NCBI GenBank assembly: GCA_910577275.1
Contig: CAJTMW010000012.1
Location: 67,979-131,978, forward strand
DNA length: 64,000 nucleotides
Direction: 5' to 3'
Source of the DNA: an uncultured Lachnospiraceae bacterium
GTDB lineage: Bacteria; Bacillota; Clostridia; Lachnospirales; Lachnospiraceae
Shown here: positions 48,367 to 57,381 of the stretch, piece after piece
Numbering within the stretch: the first letter of the stretch is position 1
Layout of the letters: each line of letters opens with the position of its first letter
The notes under the pieces: generated by a model
What the model was told of the DNA's origin: nothing
Seen by the model: only the letters and a program-made list of their open reading frames with translations
The model's database searches: none
Translations under genes and position numbers: made by a program

Positions 48367-50970
48367 CTATAAAGATACTTTTTCCACTCTTATTTCCTCG
48401 CCTGCCTCCGTATCGATACAGGCGATGGTCTCCTTCCCGCGGTAACGCTCCTTCCCATTTACCGTCATGCAAAAGCTCTCCTCCCCGTAGGGGTTGCACA
48501 GCCGCAGCTTCCCGCCTCTGGCGGAAAGGATGCGTATCTCTTTCGGGCTCCCTTTTTCCATGGACGCTTCCACCTGAAAGCCGCCCTGGCACCAGAGACA
48601 AAAGCGCACGTCCCAATCCTTCGGTACTGCCGCAAAAAGCTTTATCACAGGCTCCTTGCCGGGAGCGCCGCCGCTGCTCTGGCAAAGGGCCAGCTGTACC
48701 GCCGCCGCCACATTTCCCAGCCGCTGGGCGCTGATGCAGTTGACTCCCTCCCTGACGGTGAGCCTGTTCTCAAACTGGGGCACCCGCCCGGTATCCGCAA
48801 AATAGCAGTATTCCTTCTCCGCATTGACACAGTCGAGCTGGGCGTTTGCAATCTCCTTAAATTCCTCTGCAAAGCCATGGGCCGCATACATTCTGGCGCA
48901 GCCGGACATTTCCGAGACGGTATAGCGGCTGACCGTTCCGTACTTTTTCACCCGGCCTGCCAGCGTGTCTTTGCTGATTTGATACACCTCCGGCTCCACA
49001 AACCGGGTGGCGAAGGAGGAGAGGTCAAAATGGTCGCAGGGGTACATGCTGGGCTGTCCGTGGTCCTTCTCCAGAATCGGCTCTCTGCCGTTGGACCACA
49101 TCACCGGTTCCCCTTCCTCCAGCCCGCTGGTATCGCCCTCCATGGCTGTGGTGGGAAGCGGAGCCATATCCGCCGCAAAGGCTTCCCAGCCTTCCCATTT
49201 TTCACGGTCCGCATTCAGTATCCTTGCCGCCTTCAGCAGGATGGCCACCATGGCGCGCATACCGGCCACGTTTTCCATGCCGTCCGTGCAGCCGAAGTAG
49301 GCTTCTCCCGTACAGGTCCGGTAAATATGGTATTTTCCATCCTCCCCTTTCCCAGTGAGAGGGAAATTCATAAAGAACTGCGCCACTCCCCTGATGATAG
49401 GGTAAGCCTCATTTCTCAAAAATTCTTCGTCTCCCGTGTAGAGATACTGCTTCCAGAACTGGTAGGCTATGGCCGCCTGGGAGCCGAACATATAGGTGGT
49501 CGCGCCGTAGGGGCCGCATCCCCTTTCGTTGTATACCACCCGTCCGTCTTCATAATGCTCATAAAATTTATAATTATAGCGGGACTCATGAGGCGCTTTT
49601 CTGTCCACAAAATCTGCAAAGCGGTCCGATTTTTCTTCCCATGGCTTGCGGAAAAGATAGAGCTCTCTCATTTCCTTTGCAATTTCCTCAGGCAGTACCT
49701 GCGGTCCGTTAAACCATGTGACCTCGGGGATATACATGCCCTCCGTGTCAAACTGCTGGCGCGCGGCAACGACGCATGCCTCCTTCATACCTCCGTACAG
49801 GGAGAACAAAGGCTCCATCAGCTCAAAATGCCCCGAGGCATGAATCGCGTTGTAATACAGGCTTAAATTGTTCCACCACTGCATGGTTCCCCAGTTCCGA
49901 TAATCCCCGCCAGGCGAAAAAATCATGCCGCCGAAGTTGGGCGGATACTTCCCCTTTGAGCTGGAATTCATCAGATAAAAGAAGTAGGTATAGTGCAGCT
50001 CCAGCTTTTGGGCAACCGTATCCTGGCTCTCCATATGTACATAAGACTTTTCCCAGAAGTCCGCCCAGGCCGCTTTGTGGCGCGTAAACAGCTCCCGCGC
50101 CCCTGTTTCGGAAGCGGCGGCGACCTTTTGAAGCGCCGTCTCTACTACGTCCTCCTCTTTGGAAAAGCTGGCCGCGCTCACCATATAAACGGTAAATTCC
50201 TTCGTGCGGGGCCTGATGCACAGCCGCATCTGAGTCTCCTGAGGCTTGCCGATGACGTCAAATTCCCTGTTCGGAATCTCCATGGACTCCCTGCCGCCCA
50301 CCTCGTTGTTCATCCGCAGGGTCACCTGCGCCCCTTCCGCCCACACCGCAAGGGCGCTGGCGCAGTAATGCTCGTTTCCGGTGCATTCCTCCCGTTCCGT
50401 AAAGACCTGTTTCAGCACCACGGTATCCGGCTTTTCCGTCCCGTCCGCAGTTTTCTTCCCCGGTCTTTTTTCCATGGTCAGTCTGGACACGGCAAGATTG
50501 CTCAGGGTACGGAATTCCGACGGACGCATCATATCCACCTTGACCTGCACGCTGCCCTCATAGTCTCTCTCATCCCGCACCTGAACGCACAAAGCGCCGC
50601 TTTTTTCCTCGGCAAATATCTTTGCTTCCACCCCGCGTCCCTTAATCTCCGCGCAGGCCTCATACAGACCCAGATGCTGCGTCGTGTCCCCGTCAAACAC
50701 GTCCTCGCCGTAATCCACGAAATCCACGTCCACAAATCCGATTCCATAACCATAGTCGGAATGTCTGCGGTTAAAGCTGTTGGTGTAGCTGTTGGCGGCG
50801 AACACGTCGCACCTGTTCACCGCAAGCTTGAGAGCGGAAGGCGAAGTAAACACCATGGCCCCCATCTCCCCGTCGCCGATGGGAAATCCGCCCTCCCGGC
50901 GCTTTATGGTTCCCTGATAATATAAATCCCCGCGGGATACCAGCTCTTTTCTTTCTATCTCTTTCATCAT
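48367..50970 (-). CDS. GH95-like (alpha-L-fucosidase/alpha-L-galactosidase type) glycoside hydrolase
   Basis: An 867-residue cytosolic hydrolase. The N-terminal beta domain starts with GGFPIGDGEMGAMVF, like the LGNGRLGAM opening of GH95 proteins. A helical barrel covers about 300-720 (PPNFGGMIFSPGGDYRNWGT, QWWNNLSLYYNAIHASGH, YEHYEDGRVVYNERGCGPYG), and a C-terminal beta domain of GH95/GH65 clan type closes it (about 740-867). GH95 members act on alpha-L-fucose or alpha-L-galactose ends; this protein is distant, so its specificity is open. It lies 20 bases after the sensor kinase gene. GGGGGTAAG precedes two adjacent ATG codons. Confidence 0.7.
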   Translation of the reverse strand: MMKEIERKELVSRGDLYYQGTIKRREGGFPIGDGEMGAMVFTSPSALKLAVNRCDVFAANSYTNSFNRRHSDYGYGIGFVDVDFVDYGEDVFDGDTTQHLGLYEACAEIKGRGVEAKIFAEEKSGALCVQVRDERDYEGSVQVKVDMMRPSEFRTLSNLAVSRLTMEKRPGKKTADGTEKPDTVVLKQVFTEREECTGNEHYCASALAVWAEGAQVTLRMNNEVGGRESMEIPNREFDVIGKPQETQMRLCIRPRTKEFTVYMVSAASFSKEEDVVETALQKVAAASETGARELFTRHKAAWADFWEKSYVHMESQDTVAQKLELHYTYFFYLMNSSSKGKYPPNFGGMIFSPGGDYRNWGTMQWWNNLSLYYNAIHASGHFELMEPLFSLYGGMKEACVVAARQQFDTEGMYIPEVTWFNGPQVLPEEIAKEMRELYLFRKPWEEKSDRFADFVDRKAPHESRYNYKFYEHYEDGRVVYNERGCGPYGATTYMFGSQAAIAYQFWKQYLYTGDEEFLRNEAYPIIRGVAQFFMNFPLTGKGEDGKYHIYRTCTGEAYFGCTDGMENVAGMRAMVAILLKAARILNADREKWEGWEAFAADMAPLPTTAMEGDTSGLEEGEPVMWSNGREPILEKDHGQPSMYPCDHFDLSSFATRFVEPEVYQISKDTLAGRVKKYGTVSRYTVSEMSGCARMYAAHGFAEEFKEIANAQLDCVNAEKEYCYFADTGRVPQFENRLTVREGVNCISAQRLGNVAAAVQLALCQSSGGAPGKEPVIKLFAAVPKDWDVRFCLWCQGGFQVEASMEKGSPKEIRILSARGGKLRLCNPYGEESFCMTVNGKERYRGKETIACIDTEAGEEIRVEKVSL

Positions 50971-50990
50971 CTTACCCCCTGTATAGATTC

Positions 50991-52583
50991 TTATTTTCTG
51001 ACCTGATAGGGCTGGCAGATTCGTATGGTCATCCCTTTGCCCACCCTGCCGGATATCCGCAGCCCATAGCTGTCCCCGTAGGCCAGCTTCAATCTCCGGT
51101 GGACATTGGAAAGCCCGATTCCTCTGCCGTTTTGCTCCCCGTCCGTCACATATTCCATATCATCCACATCCATGGACGGCCCTCTGCCGTTATCCGTCAC
51201 ATCCACAATCAAAACTTCCCCTTCCCGGAAAGCGTAAATACGGATAAAGTGCTCCGGCCTTATTCCTTCCGCAAAGGCGTGCTTGAAAATATTTTCCACA
51301 ATAGGCTGCAGACACAGGCGAAGCATGGCGGCCTGCCCGGCCTCTTCTATGGAAATATCCACCTTCGGCAACATGCCCAGCCGGTATTCCTGTACCTTCA
51401 GATAATTTCTTACGTGCTCTATCTCCTCCGAAATCTTTACCGGAACCAGAGGGTTCTGAACCGCATAGCGAAACATTTTGCTCAGGGCGTCCGTGATATT
51501 CTGGACTGCCTCCGCGTCCTCCATCACGGAGTACATATTGATGGCTCCCAGCGTATTGTAGAGAAAATGGGGATTAATCTGGGTCTGCAGGGCCTTCATC
51601 TCCGCTTTGCTTCGCTCCGTCTCGTTCTTCTGGTTGGCAAGCTGGGTGGCATAGACGCTGCGTATGAGAAAATATGCCAGAGCCGAGGCCACAAGAACGG
51701 CCAGAGTTCCCGCGATGAGGAACGCCCGGTTCAGGCTCCAGATGGAGGTCTGATATACCTCTCTTGGAATTACAGCCACCGACGTCCAACCGCTCTTTTC
51801 GGACTTCTCATACACATACAGCCGCCCGCCTGCCTCTTTCGGGCCATAAAAATAAGCGTTCTGCGCCGTAAGCTCCTGATAAAGCTCCTCCGCCTCCCAG
51901 TCTCCCTCCTTCGTCCCGTAGACGGCGGACCCCTTTTCGTCCAGCACCAGCACCCGGATACTGTCCAAATCCTTGTTTTCCCATATCCGGTCCAGCTCCG
52001 TGCGCTTGATGGACATGAGGAAATACCCCAGAGGCCTTAAATCCTTATAGGAATAAATATATCTTCCGATGGTGACAAAACCGCTTTCCAGTCCGCTCTC
52101 GTCCGCTCCGGGCATAAAAATGGTGATTTTTCCGCTCCGCTCTATGTTTTTTGTAAGAGCAACCGTCTCCTCCCGGTCGATTCTCCTGTCGCTGGTGTAG
52201 TAAAAGCCGTTATTGCCCAGCACCTGAAAGCTGCTCACAAGGGAATTGTTCAAAAACAGCTCTACCGTAAACTGATGCTCCAGCCAGGATAGAGCCGACG
52301 CATATTCCACCTGGTCAATCTCCTCCTGATAGAGGATGCCCAAAAGCTCCTCCTGAATCAGCGCCGACATGGACAAATCGTCATAATCGCCGATAGCCTT
52401 ATCCATATCATAGGTAATGTCCTGCACTATCATCTGCCAGTATTCCAGATTGCGCTCCTGCATCTGCCTGCTGTTGCGGTGGATTCCCACAATGCTAAGC
52501 AAAAGCACCGGCAAAAGGATAACGGAAGCCAGCCCGATGATAAAATGAACAAAGTCTTTTTTTCCCTTCAGAACCTTTGTCAA
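50991..52583 (-). CDS. YesM-type sensor histidine kinase
   Basis: A 530-residue membrane kinase: first membrane segment at ~12-33 (FIIGLASVILLPVLLLSIVG), a ~250-residue extracytoplasmic dCache-like sensor, second segment at ~285-310, then HisKA_7TM-like dimerisation and catalytic domains. The phospho-acceptor His is in INPHFLYNTLGAINM (about 335), and the ATPase lid has VTDNGRGP and GRGIGLSNVHRRL. This is the His-kinase family (LytS/YesM) paired with AraC-type regulators for oligosaccharide sensing. Its start overlaps the response-regulator stop (ATGA). It should sense the substrate, or the loaded binding protein, outside the cell. Confidence 0.92.
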   Translation of the reverse strand: MTKVLKGKKDFVHFIIGLASVILLPVLLLSIVGIHRNSRQMQERNLEYWQMIVQDITYDMDKAIGDYDDLSMSALIQEELLGILYQEEIDQVEYASALSWLEHQFTVELFLNNSLVSSFQVLGNNGFYYTSDRRIDREETVALTKNIERSGKITIFMPGADESGLESGFVTIGRYIYSYKDLRPLGYFLMSIKRTELDRIWENKDLDSIRVLVLDEKGSAVYGTKEGDWEAEELYQELTAQNAYFYGPKEAGGRLYVYEKSEKSGWTSVAVIPREVYQTSIWSLNRAFLIAGTLAVLVASALAYFLIRSVYATQLANQKNETERSKAEMKALQTQINPHFLYNTLGAINMYSVMEDAEAVQNITDALSKMFRYAVQNPLVPVKISEEIEHVRNYLKVQEYRLGMLPKVDISIEEAGQAAMLRLCLQPIVENIFKHAFAEGIRPEHFIRIYAFREGEVLIVDVTDNGRGPSMDVDDMEYVTDGEQNGRGIGLSNVHRRLKLAYGDSYGLRISGRVGKGMTIRICQPYQVRK

Positions 52584-53566
52584 AGCCCCAGTCCCCTTTC
52601 CTCCCGGAACTGCGCCGGGGTTTTTCCATAAAATTTCCGAAATACGCTGCTGAAGTGGGAATAATCGCTGTATCCCACCTCCGCCGCAACCTGTGTGATG
52701 GTCTTTGAGGGGATACAGAGCTTCTGCCTTGCGGCCTCCATCCGTATCTGCGTCCTGTAATCCACAAATTTCTTCCCTGTCTTTTCCTTAAAAGCCAGAC
52801 TGAAATGGGAGGAGGAAAATCCCAGCCTTCCGCAGAGCTCCTCCTGGCTCATGGCCGGATTCGCCAGCAGATATTCCCGCACCTGCTCCAGCAGACCGTG
52901 CCGTTTTCTGTTGCTTACCATTTCCCATAAAAGCTCCAGATTTTCCTCAAACCCGCTCTCTCCAAATTCATCTGTAAAGAGACTCTCTCCAAGTCTTTCG
53001 GATATTTTATCCGCCGTATTGGAAAGAATCTCCTGCAGGAGCCTTTTCTCATCGCTTTGTCCGATTCCCGCAAGGCTTTTTCTGACCTTTGCTCCCGCCT
53101 CCAGCCACGCCGTTTTGTCCAGATTCCACAGCGCCTCCACCAGTCCTGTGACCAGACGGTCCATCTCACTGTATTTCAGGGGCATGCCGCTCTCATCCCG
53201 TTTGCGCATAACCTCCCTTAACACCTCTGTCAGCTTCTTCTGGGAGACCGGCTTAAGCACATAATCGGATACGCCGTATTGAATGGCTCTCTGGGCATAT
53301 TTGAAATCGTCATAGCCTGACATGATTATCACCGCGGGGCGGATTCCCTTCTCACGCATACATTTGCACAGCATCAGTCCGTCCATGCGCGGCATGCGTA
53401 TATCCGTAATTACGATATCGAAGTTATCCCTCTCCAAAAGCTCCATGGCCTCGCAGCCGTCCACCGCCTCCGATATCTGCCCGATACTGAAATCCGACTT
53501 CCGAAGCATGGCTCCTATCCCTTTGCGAAAGACCATTTCATCATCCACAAGTAAAATCTTATACAC
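52580..53566 (-). CDS. YesN-type response regulator with AraC HTH
   Basis: A 328-residue regulator. Residues 1-~120 are a receiver domain: acidic pocket DDE near residue 8, phospho-acceptor Asp in DIVITDIRMPRMDG (about 55), and the switch Lys in YVLKPVSQKKL. A ~100-residue linker follows, then an AraC-type double HTH at the C-terminus (QEELCGRLGFSSSHFSLAFK and ITQVAAEVGYSDYSHFSSVF). It presumably activates the transporter operon upstream and the catabolic genes downstream on sensing the sugar. The gap to the binding-protein gene contains a strong hairpin. Confidence 0.93.
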   Translation of the reverse strand: MYKILLVDDEMVFRKGIGAMLRKSDFSIGQISEAVDGCEAMELLERDNFDIVITDIRMPRMDGLMLCKCMREKGIRPAVIIMSGYDDFKYAQRAIQYGVSDYVLKPVSQKKLTEVLREVMRKRDESGMPLKYSEMDRLVTGLVEALWNLDKTAWLEAGAKVRKSLAGIGQSDEKRLLQEILSNTADKISERLGESLFTDEFGESGFEENLELLWEMVSNRKRHGLLEQVREYLLANPAMSQEELCGRLGFSSSHFSLAFKEKTGKKFVDYRTQIRMEAARQKLCIPSKTITQVAAEVGYSDYSHFSSVFRKFYGKTPAQFREERGLGL

Positions 53567-53604
53567 GGCGTATCCTTTCCTGTTATCTTTTTATCTTTTT
53601 TTGA

Positions 53605-53639
53605 ACAACGGACGGCTGACAGAGCCCGCCGTCCGTTGT
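53605..53639 (-). repeat. Perfect 12-bp hairpin between the binding-protein and regulator genes
   Basis: ACAACGGACGGC, 11-base loop, GCCGTCCGTTGT. On the transcribed strand it is followed by TCAAAAAAAG rather than a T-run, so it is not a standard intrinsic terminator. Its place after the binding-protein gene suggests an mRNA-stabilising or partial-attenuation hairpin that keeps binding protein in excess over the downstream genes. Confidence 0.7.
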
Positions 53640-53681
53640 AAAATGTATCATATTCAATATTTTATATCTGATTTGCGTATC

Positions 53682-55298
53682 CTATTTACGTATCTTGGCA
53701 GTACCGTTCTCATACTGCTCGGTTGCCTCCGCAATAACCTCGGTGCCGCCTCTGTCCATCCATTCCTGAACAAATTTGTCGAAGTTATCCAAAGATTCCG
53801 TTCCTATCATCACCTTGGATGCATAGTTGATGAACAGCTCCTGCTTATCTTCCTCCACGGAAAGCTCGGGATGGTTAGCAATGCTCTCCAGATTGATGGG
53901 CTGGATATAGTCCAGAATATCGTCCGCGGCCTTGGTATCATAATATTCGATGGCCTCCGGGCCTCCCGCCATGGCGTTCAGCGTCGCCCTGTCAATACCT
54001 GCGTCCTTGACTCTGCGCAAAAACTGAGGAATCACGTCAAAGGGATTGGGCGATACGGTAGGTATTTCAAGATTCACGCTGCCGTCCTCGTTCACGGTAT
54101 AGAACTCTCCCTCCACCCCATAGGTCAGAAATCTCTGAAGGTCAGGGTCGGGGTCCAGCATTTTATCAAAAAACTTAATGATTTCTTCAGGATGCTCGCA
54201 TTTGGCATTGATGTAGTGTACATTTGCCGTAGGCGTAAAGGCCGCGTAGCCATGCTTTCCTCCGTTGGGATTCAGCGGAGACGACACGCATACCCATTCC
54301 GCGTCCGGTACGTTTTCCTTCAGCGCGATATTGTATCCCGGCGCAGCGGAAATATTAACCACCATCATTCCCACATCTCCGGCCGCTGCCTTCTGGTCGC
54401 GGACGGTTCCGTTGTTGGTAAGACTCTCCGTATCAATCAGTCCCTCGTCGTAGAGCTTTTTATAAAAAGCCAGAGCTTCCTTCATTTCCGGGAGAAGATA
54501 AGCGGGAATCACCTGTCCTTCATCGTTGAGCTGCCACGTGGTGGGCACCACTCCGTAGGCTGCGAAAAAGGTCTCGCTGTATTTGAATTTTTCCCTTCCG
54601 ATGTAAGGATACTTTACTCCTGCATTTTTAAATGCTACCAGAACATTGTAATAATCGTCAAGCGTTACCGGAATGTCAAGTCCCAGCTCATCCAGCAGGT
54701 CCTTGCGGATTACGGTACATCTCCGGGCGGTATTGGACATGAAATCGCCCACCGCATAGATGTGTCCGTCCGGTCCCCGCAGTTCATCCCAGACAGTTTC
54801 CGGAACCTGAGCCATCAGATTGGGGCCGTATTCCTCCAGCAAATCGTCCAGAGGCATAAACAGACCGTTTTCAATGGCTCCCGACATTACCGAGGTGTAG
54901 GGCATATCCCCTGCGATTACATCCGGGAAATCCCCCTGCGCCAGCATCATACCCAGCTTTTCCGTGAAACCGTCGTGCTGAATCAGCGTGATATCAAGGT
55001 CTACTCCCATCCTTTCCTCAAAGGCCAGCACATGTTCGTCCGTATTGATGTCGGGACATGACTGCACATAGCTGTTGCCGGCGCGAAGTCCGATATCGAT
55101 GACGGGAACCGCTCCCGCGTCCTTATCCCCGGAGCTCTCCGCTGCGGCATTTCCGCCCTCTGCTGTGTCCGCTGCGGTCTCCGTCTTATTTCCCTCCGCA
55201 GCAGTCTTTCCGGATTCTTCCGGCTTGCTGCCGCAGCCCGCCAGCATGGTAAGCGCCAGCCCTAAGGCAATGATTCTTGCAACATTTTTCTTTTTCAT
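53682..55298 (-). CDS. Lipoprotein extracellular solute-binding protein, LplA-like
   Basis: A 538-residue sugar-binding lipoprotein. The signal peptide MKKKNVARIIALGLALTMLA ends in the lipobox LAGC (lipidated Cys22), followed by a ~50-residue Ala/Glu/Thr linker. The mature part is a family 1 solute-binding domain (MGVDLDITLIQHDGFTEKLG, FPDVIAGDMPYTSVMSGA). The large size is typical of LplA/YtcQ proteins that bind pectin-type oligosaccharides. It was started at MKKKNVARII because AGGAAGAAAAAATT precedes it. It follows the two permease genes by 29 bases; no ATPase gene is present, so a shared MsmX-like ATPase elsewhere is assumed. Confidence 0.92.
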   Translation of the reverse strand: MKKKNVARIIALGLALTMLAGCGSKPEESGKTAAEGNKTETAADTAEGGNAAAESSGDKDAGAVPVIDIGLRAGNSYVQSCPDINTDEHVLAFEERMGVDLDITLIQHDGFTEKLGMMLAQGDFPDVIAGDMPYTSVMSGAIENGLFMPLDDLLEEYGPNLMAQVPETVWDELRGPDGHIYAVGDFMSNTARRCTVIRKDLLDELGLDIPVTLDDYYNVLVAFKNAGVKYPYIGREKFKYSETFFAAYGVVPTTWQLNDEGQVIPAYLLPEMKEALAFYKKLYDEGLIDTESLTNNGTVRDQKAAAGDVGMMVVNISAAPGYNIALKENVPDAEWVCVSSPLNPNGGKHGYAAFTPTANVHYINAKCEHPEEIIKFFDKMLDPDPDLQRFLTYGVEGEFYTVNEDGSVNLEIPTVSPNPFDVIPQFLRRVKDAGIDRATLNAMAGGPEAIEYYDTKAADDILDYIQPINLESIANHPELSVEEDKQELFINYASKVMIGTESLDNFDKFVQEWMDRGGTEVIAEATEQYENGTAKIRK

Positions 55299-55327
55299 AA
55301 TTTTTTCTTCCTTTCTTTTCCTCTTGT

Positions 55328-56206
55328 TTATCCTTTTACGGAACCGATAGTCATACCCTTTACAAAGTGCTTCTGCAAAAAGGGATACACACACAGTACC
55401 GGAATAGCCGCCACAATGATTGTGGTCATCTTAAGCGCCTGGGTGGACGTCCCGGTGCTGACCATATTCATACTCTCTATGGAGTTGGAATCCAGAACGA
55501 TGGATTTAATCCGCAGCTGTAAGGTATATAAATCACGGTCGTTAATCAGGTAAAGGGGAGTGGTGTAGCTGTTCCAGTAGCCTACGCCGTACATCAGCCC
55601 TACCGTTGCCATCACCGCTTTGGAAATCGGCAGGATAATCTGCATCAGCGTCCTCATCTCCCCGCAGCCGTCCACTTTGGCCGCGTCAATCAGCGCCGGC
55701 GATACCTCCGTGAAGAAGGAACGCACAATGATGATATTATAAGTACTCAGCGCCGAGGGCAGAATAAGCGCCCAGAAGTTGTCGTAAAGCCCGTAAGACC
55801 TCATGGTCAGGTACCAGGGTATAATCGGCGCATTGAATATAAAGACGATAAGTATCATCACATTGCAGAACTTGCGCATTTTGAATTCTTCTCTGGACAG
55901 GGGATAGGCGAACATCACCGTCATCAGAAGGCTCAATGCCGTTCCCGCTACGGTCATCAGCGCCGATATCCCGATGGATTTCAGGATACTCTTATCCATA
56001 AGCACCGTCTTATAATTTTCCAGGGTAAATTCTATGGGCAGAAACGCCACCCTTCCGGAATCCACCGGCCCCGAGCTGCTTAAGGATACGGCCAGCATAT
56101 TCACATAGGGCAGTACCGCAATCAGTCCCACCAGCCCCAGTATAACCAGGTTCGTCATATTAAAAATTCTGTCCGGTAAAGAGCGTTTTATTGTCTTTGT
56201 CTCCAT
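55328..56206 (-). CDS. Carbohydrate ABC transporter permease, LplC/YtcP-like
   Basis: A 292-residue inner subunit with six membrane segments. The ATPase-docking loop EVSPALIDAAKVDGCGEMRT (about 166-185) is the EAA motif of CUT1 sugar importers. The C-terminus is the typical LQKHFVKGMTIGSVKG. It lies 18 bases after the first permease gene. Together with that gene and the binding protein it imports the oligosaccharide that induces this locus. Confidence 0.93.
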   Translation of the reverse strand: METKTIKRSLPDRIFNMTNLVILGLVGLIAVLPYVNMLAVSLSSSGPVDSGRVAFLPIEFTLENYKTVLMDKSILKSIGISALMTVAGTALSLLMTVMFAYPLSREEFKMRKFCNVMILIVFIFNAPIIPWYLTMRSYGLYDNFWALILPSALSTYNIIIVRSFFTEVSPALIDAAKVDGCGEMRTLMQIILPISKAVMATVGLMYGVGYWNSYTTPLYLINDRDLYTLQLRIKSIVLDSNSIESMNMVSTGTSTQALKMTTIIVAAIPVLCVYPFLQKHFVKGMTIGSVKG

Positions 56207-56224
56207 ATTTTCCTCCTGTCTCGG

Positions 56225-57166
56225 TCAGATAATCGACTGCTGCGTGGTTTTCTTGCTCAGGGTATTTGATATAAACAAAAGCGTTATCCCCACTACCGAT
56301 TTGAACAGTCCTACTGCCGTCGCATAGCTGTACTGCAGATTCTGCAGGCCGTACCGGTATACAAAAGTATCGAACACGTCGATGCGTCCCTGGTTCATGC
56401 TGTTCATGAAAGAATTGGTTTTCTCGAATCCAATCTCCATGAAGTTTCCTACCTTTAACAGCAGCATCGTCATAATAATCGGCAGGATTGTAGGCAGCGT
56501 AATATTCAGCATTCTCTTGAACCGGTTCGCTCCGTCGATTTCCGCCGCCTCATACAGGGCCGGGTCAATACCGGCAATGGCTGCCAGATAGACGATGGAG
56601 CTCCAGCCCATCTCCTTCCAGATGCTTGCGATAACCAGAATTCCCCGGATATGCTTTTCGCTTGCCATGTAATAGATGGAGTCCAGCCCCAGCATCTGGC
56701 GGAAATTGTTGATGACTCCCGTGTTGGGCGACAGCAGCGTGGTGAAAATACCGCCTATGATGACCCAGGAAAGGAAATGGGGCACATACACTGCCGTCTG
56801 TACCGCCTTTTTGTATTTTGCATTCCTCACCTCATTCATCAGAATCGCCAGAATAATCGGTATCGGAAACACTATCAGCACGTCATAGGTTCCCAGAATC
56901 GCCGTGTTCCGAAAAATCTGTCCGAATTCCGGAAACTGAAAAAAGTGTGCGAAATGCTTGAAGCCTGCAAATTTGCTGCCGCCGATTCCTTTATAGATAT
57001 CGTAGTCCATAAAGGCAATCACCGTCCCCGCCAGCGGAACATACTTAAACAGTACGAACCAGATAAATCCCGGCAGCGCCATCAGGTACAGTCCCTTATG
57101 CTTGCAGACGCTCTGCCACAGGCTGTCTTTTTTGGACCCTGCGGCCACAGATGACCTCTTACTCAT
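56225..57166 (-). CDS. Carbohydrate ABC transporter permease, LplB/YteP-like
   Basis: A 313-residue subunit with a basic cytoplasmic start (MSKRSSVAAGSKKDSLWQSV) and six membrane segments. The EAA loop reads IDPALYEAAEIDGANRFKRM (about 205-224). DYDIYKGIGGSKFAGFKHF after the first segment is typical of the LplB branch. The start was placed at MSKRSSV after GGGAGGTAGAACA. It is the first gene of the ~23-kb locus. Confidence 0.93.
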   Translation of the reverse strand: MSKRSSVAAGSKKDSLWQSVCKHKGLYLMALPGFIWFVLFKYVPLAGTVIAFMDYDIYKGIGGSKFAGFKHFAHFFQFPEFGQIFRNTAILGTYDVLIVFPIPIILAILMNEVRNAKYKKAVQTAVYVPHFLSWVIIGGIFTTLLSPNTGVINNFRQMLGLDSIYYMASEKHIRGILVIASIWKEMGWSSIVYLAAIAGIDPALYEAAEIDGANRFKRMLNITLPTILPIIMTMLLLKVGNFMEIGFEKTNSFMNSMNQGRIDVFDTFVYRYGLQNLQYSYATAVGLFKSVVGITLLFISNTLSKKTTQQSII

Positions 57167-57181
57167 TGTTCTACCTCCCAT

Positions 57182-57381
57182 ATGAATTTTTCCTTCTGTG
57201 CTTTTGATGGGTTTATTATAAGAAAAATAAATTCTGTCAGATAGGGAATTTTTTACGGTTCTGATGGGATATTTTTACAAAACGGCAGCTTTCCGCCCCG
57301 GCCCTCCTCCCCCTTACCGGCTTTGGGCAGTAAAAAACCGCCAGTATTTCTCTGGCGGTTTCAAACAACCGGTTTTTATTC
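57182..57381 (-). promoter_or_regulatory. Promoter region of the carbohydrate locus
   Basis: A consensus -10 TATAAT (57220-57215, minus strand) sits about 50 bases before the first permease ATG. No good -35 lies at 17 bases (TATCTG), which fits a promoter needing the AraC-type activator. No catabolite-response (cre) palindrome is obvious. The upstream end of the gap holds the ftsH terminator. Confidence 0.5.
57331..57359 (-). terminator. Terminator of ftsH
   Basis: ACCGCCAG pairs with CTGGCGGT across a 7-base loop, then TTTTTTA on the minus strand, about 20 bases after the ftsH stop. Confidence 0.9.
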
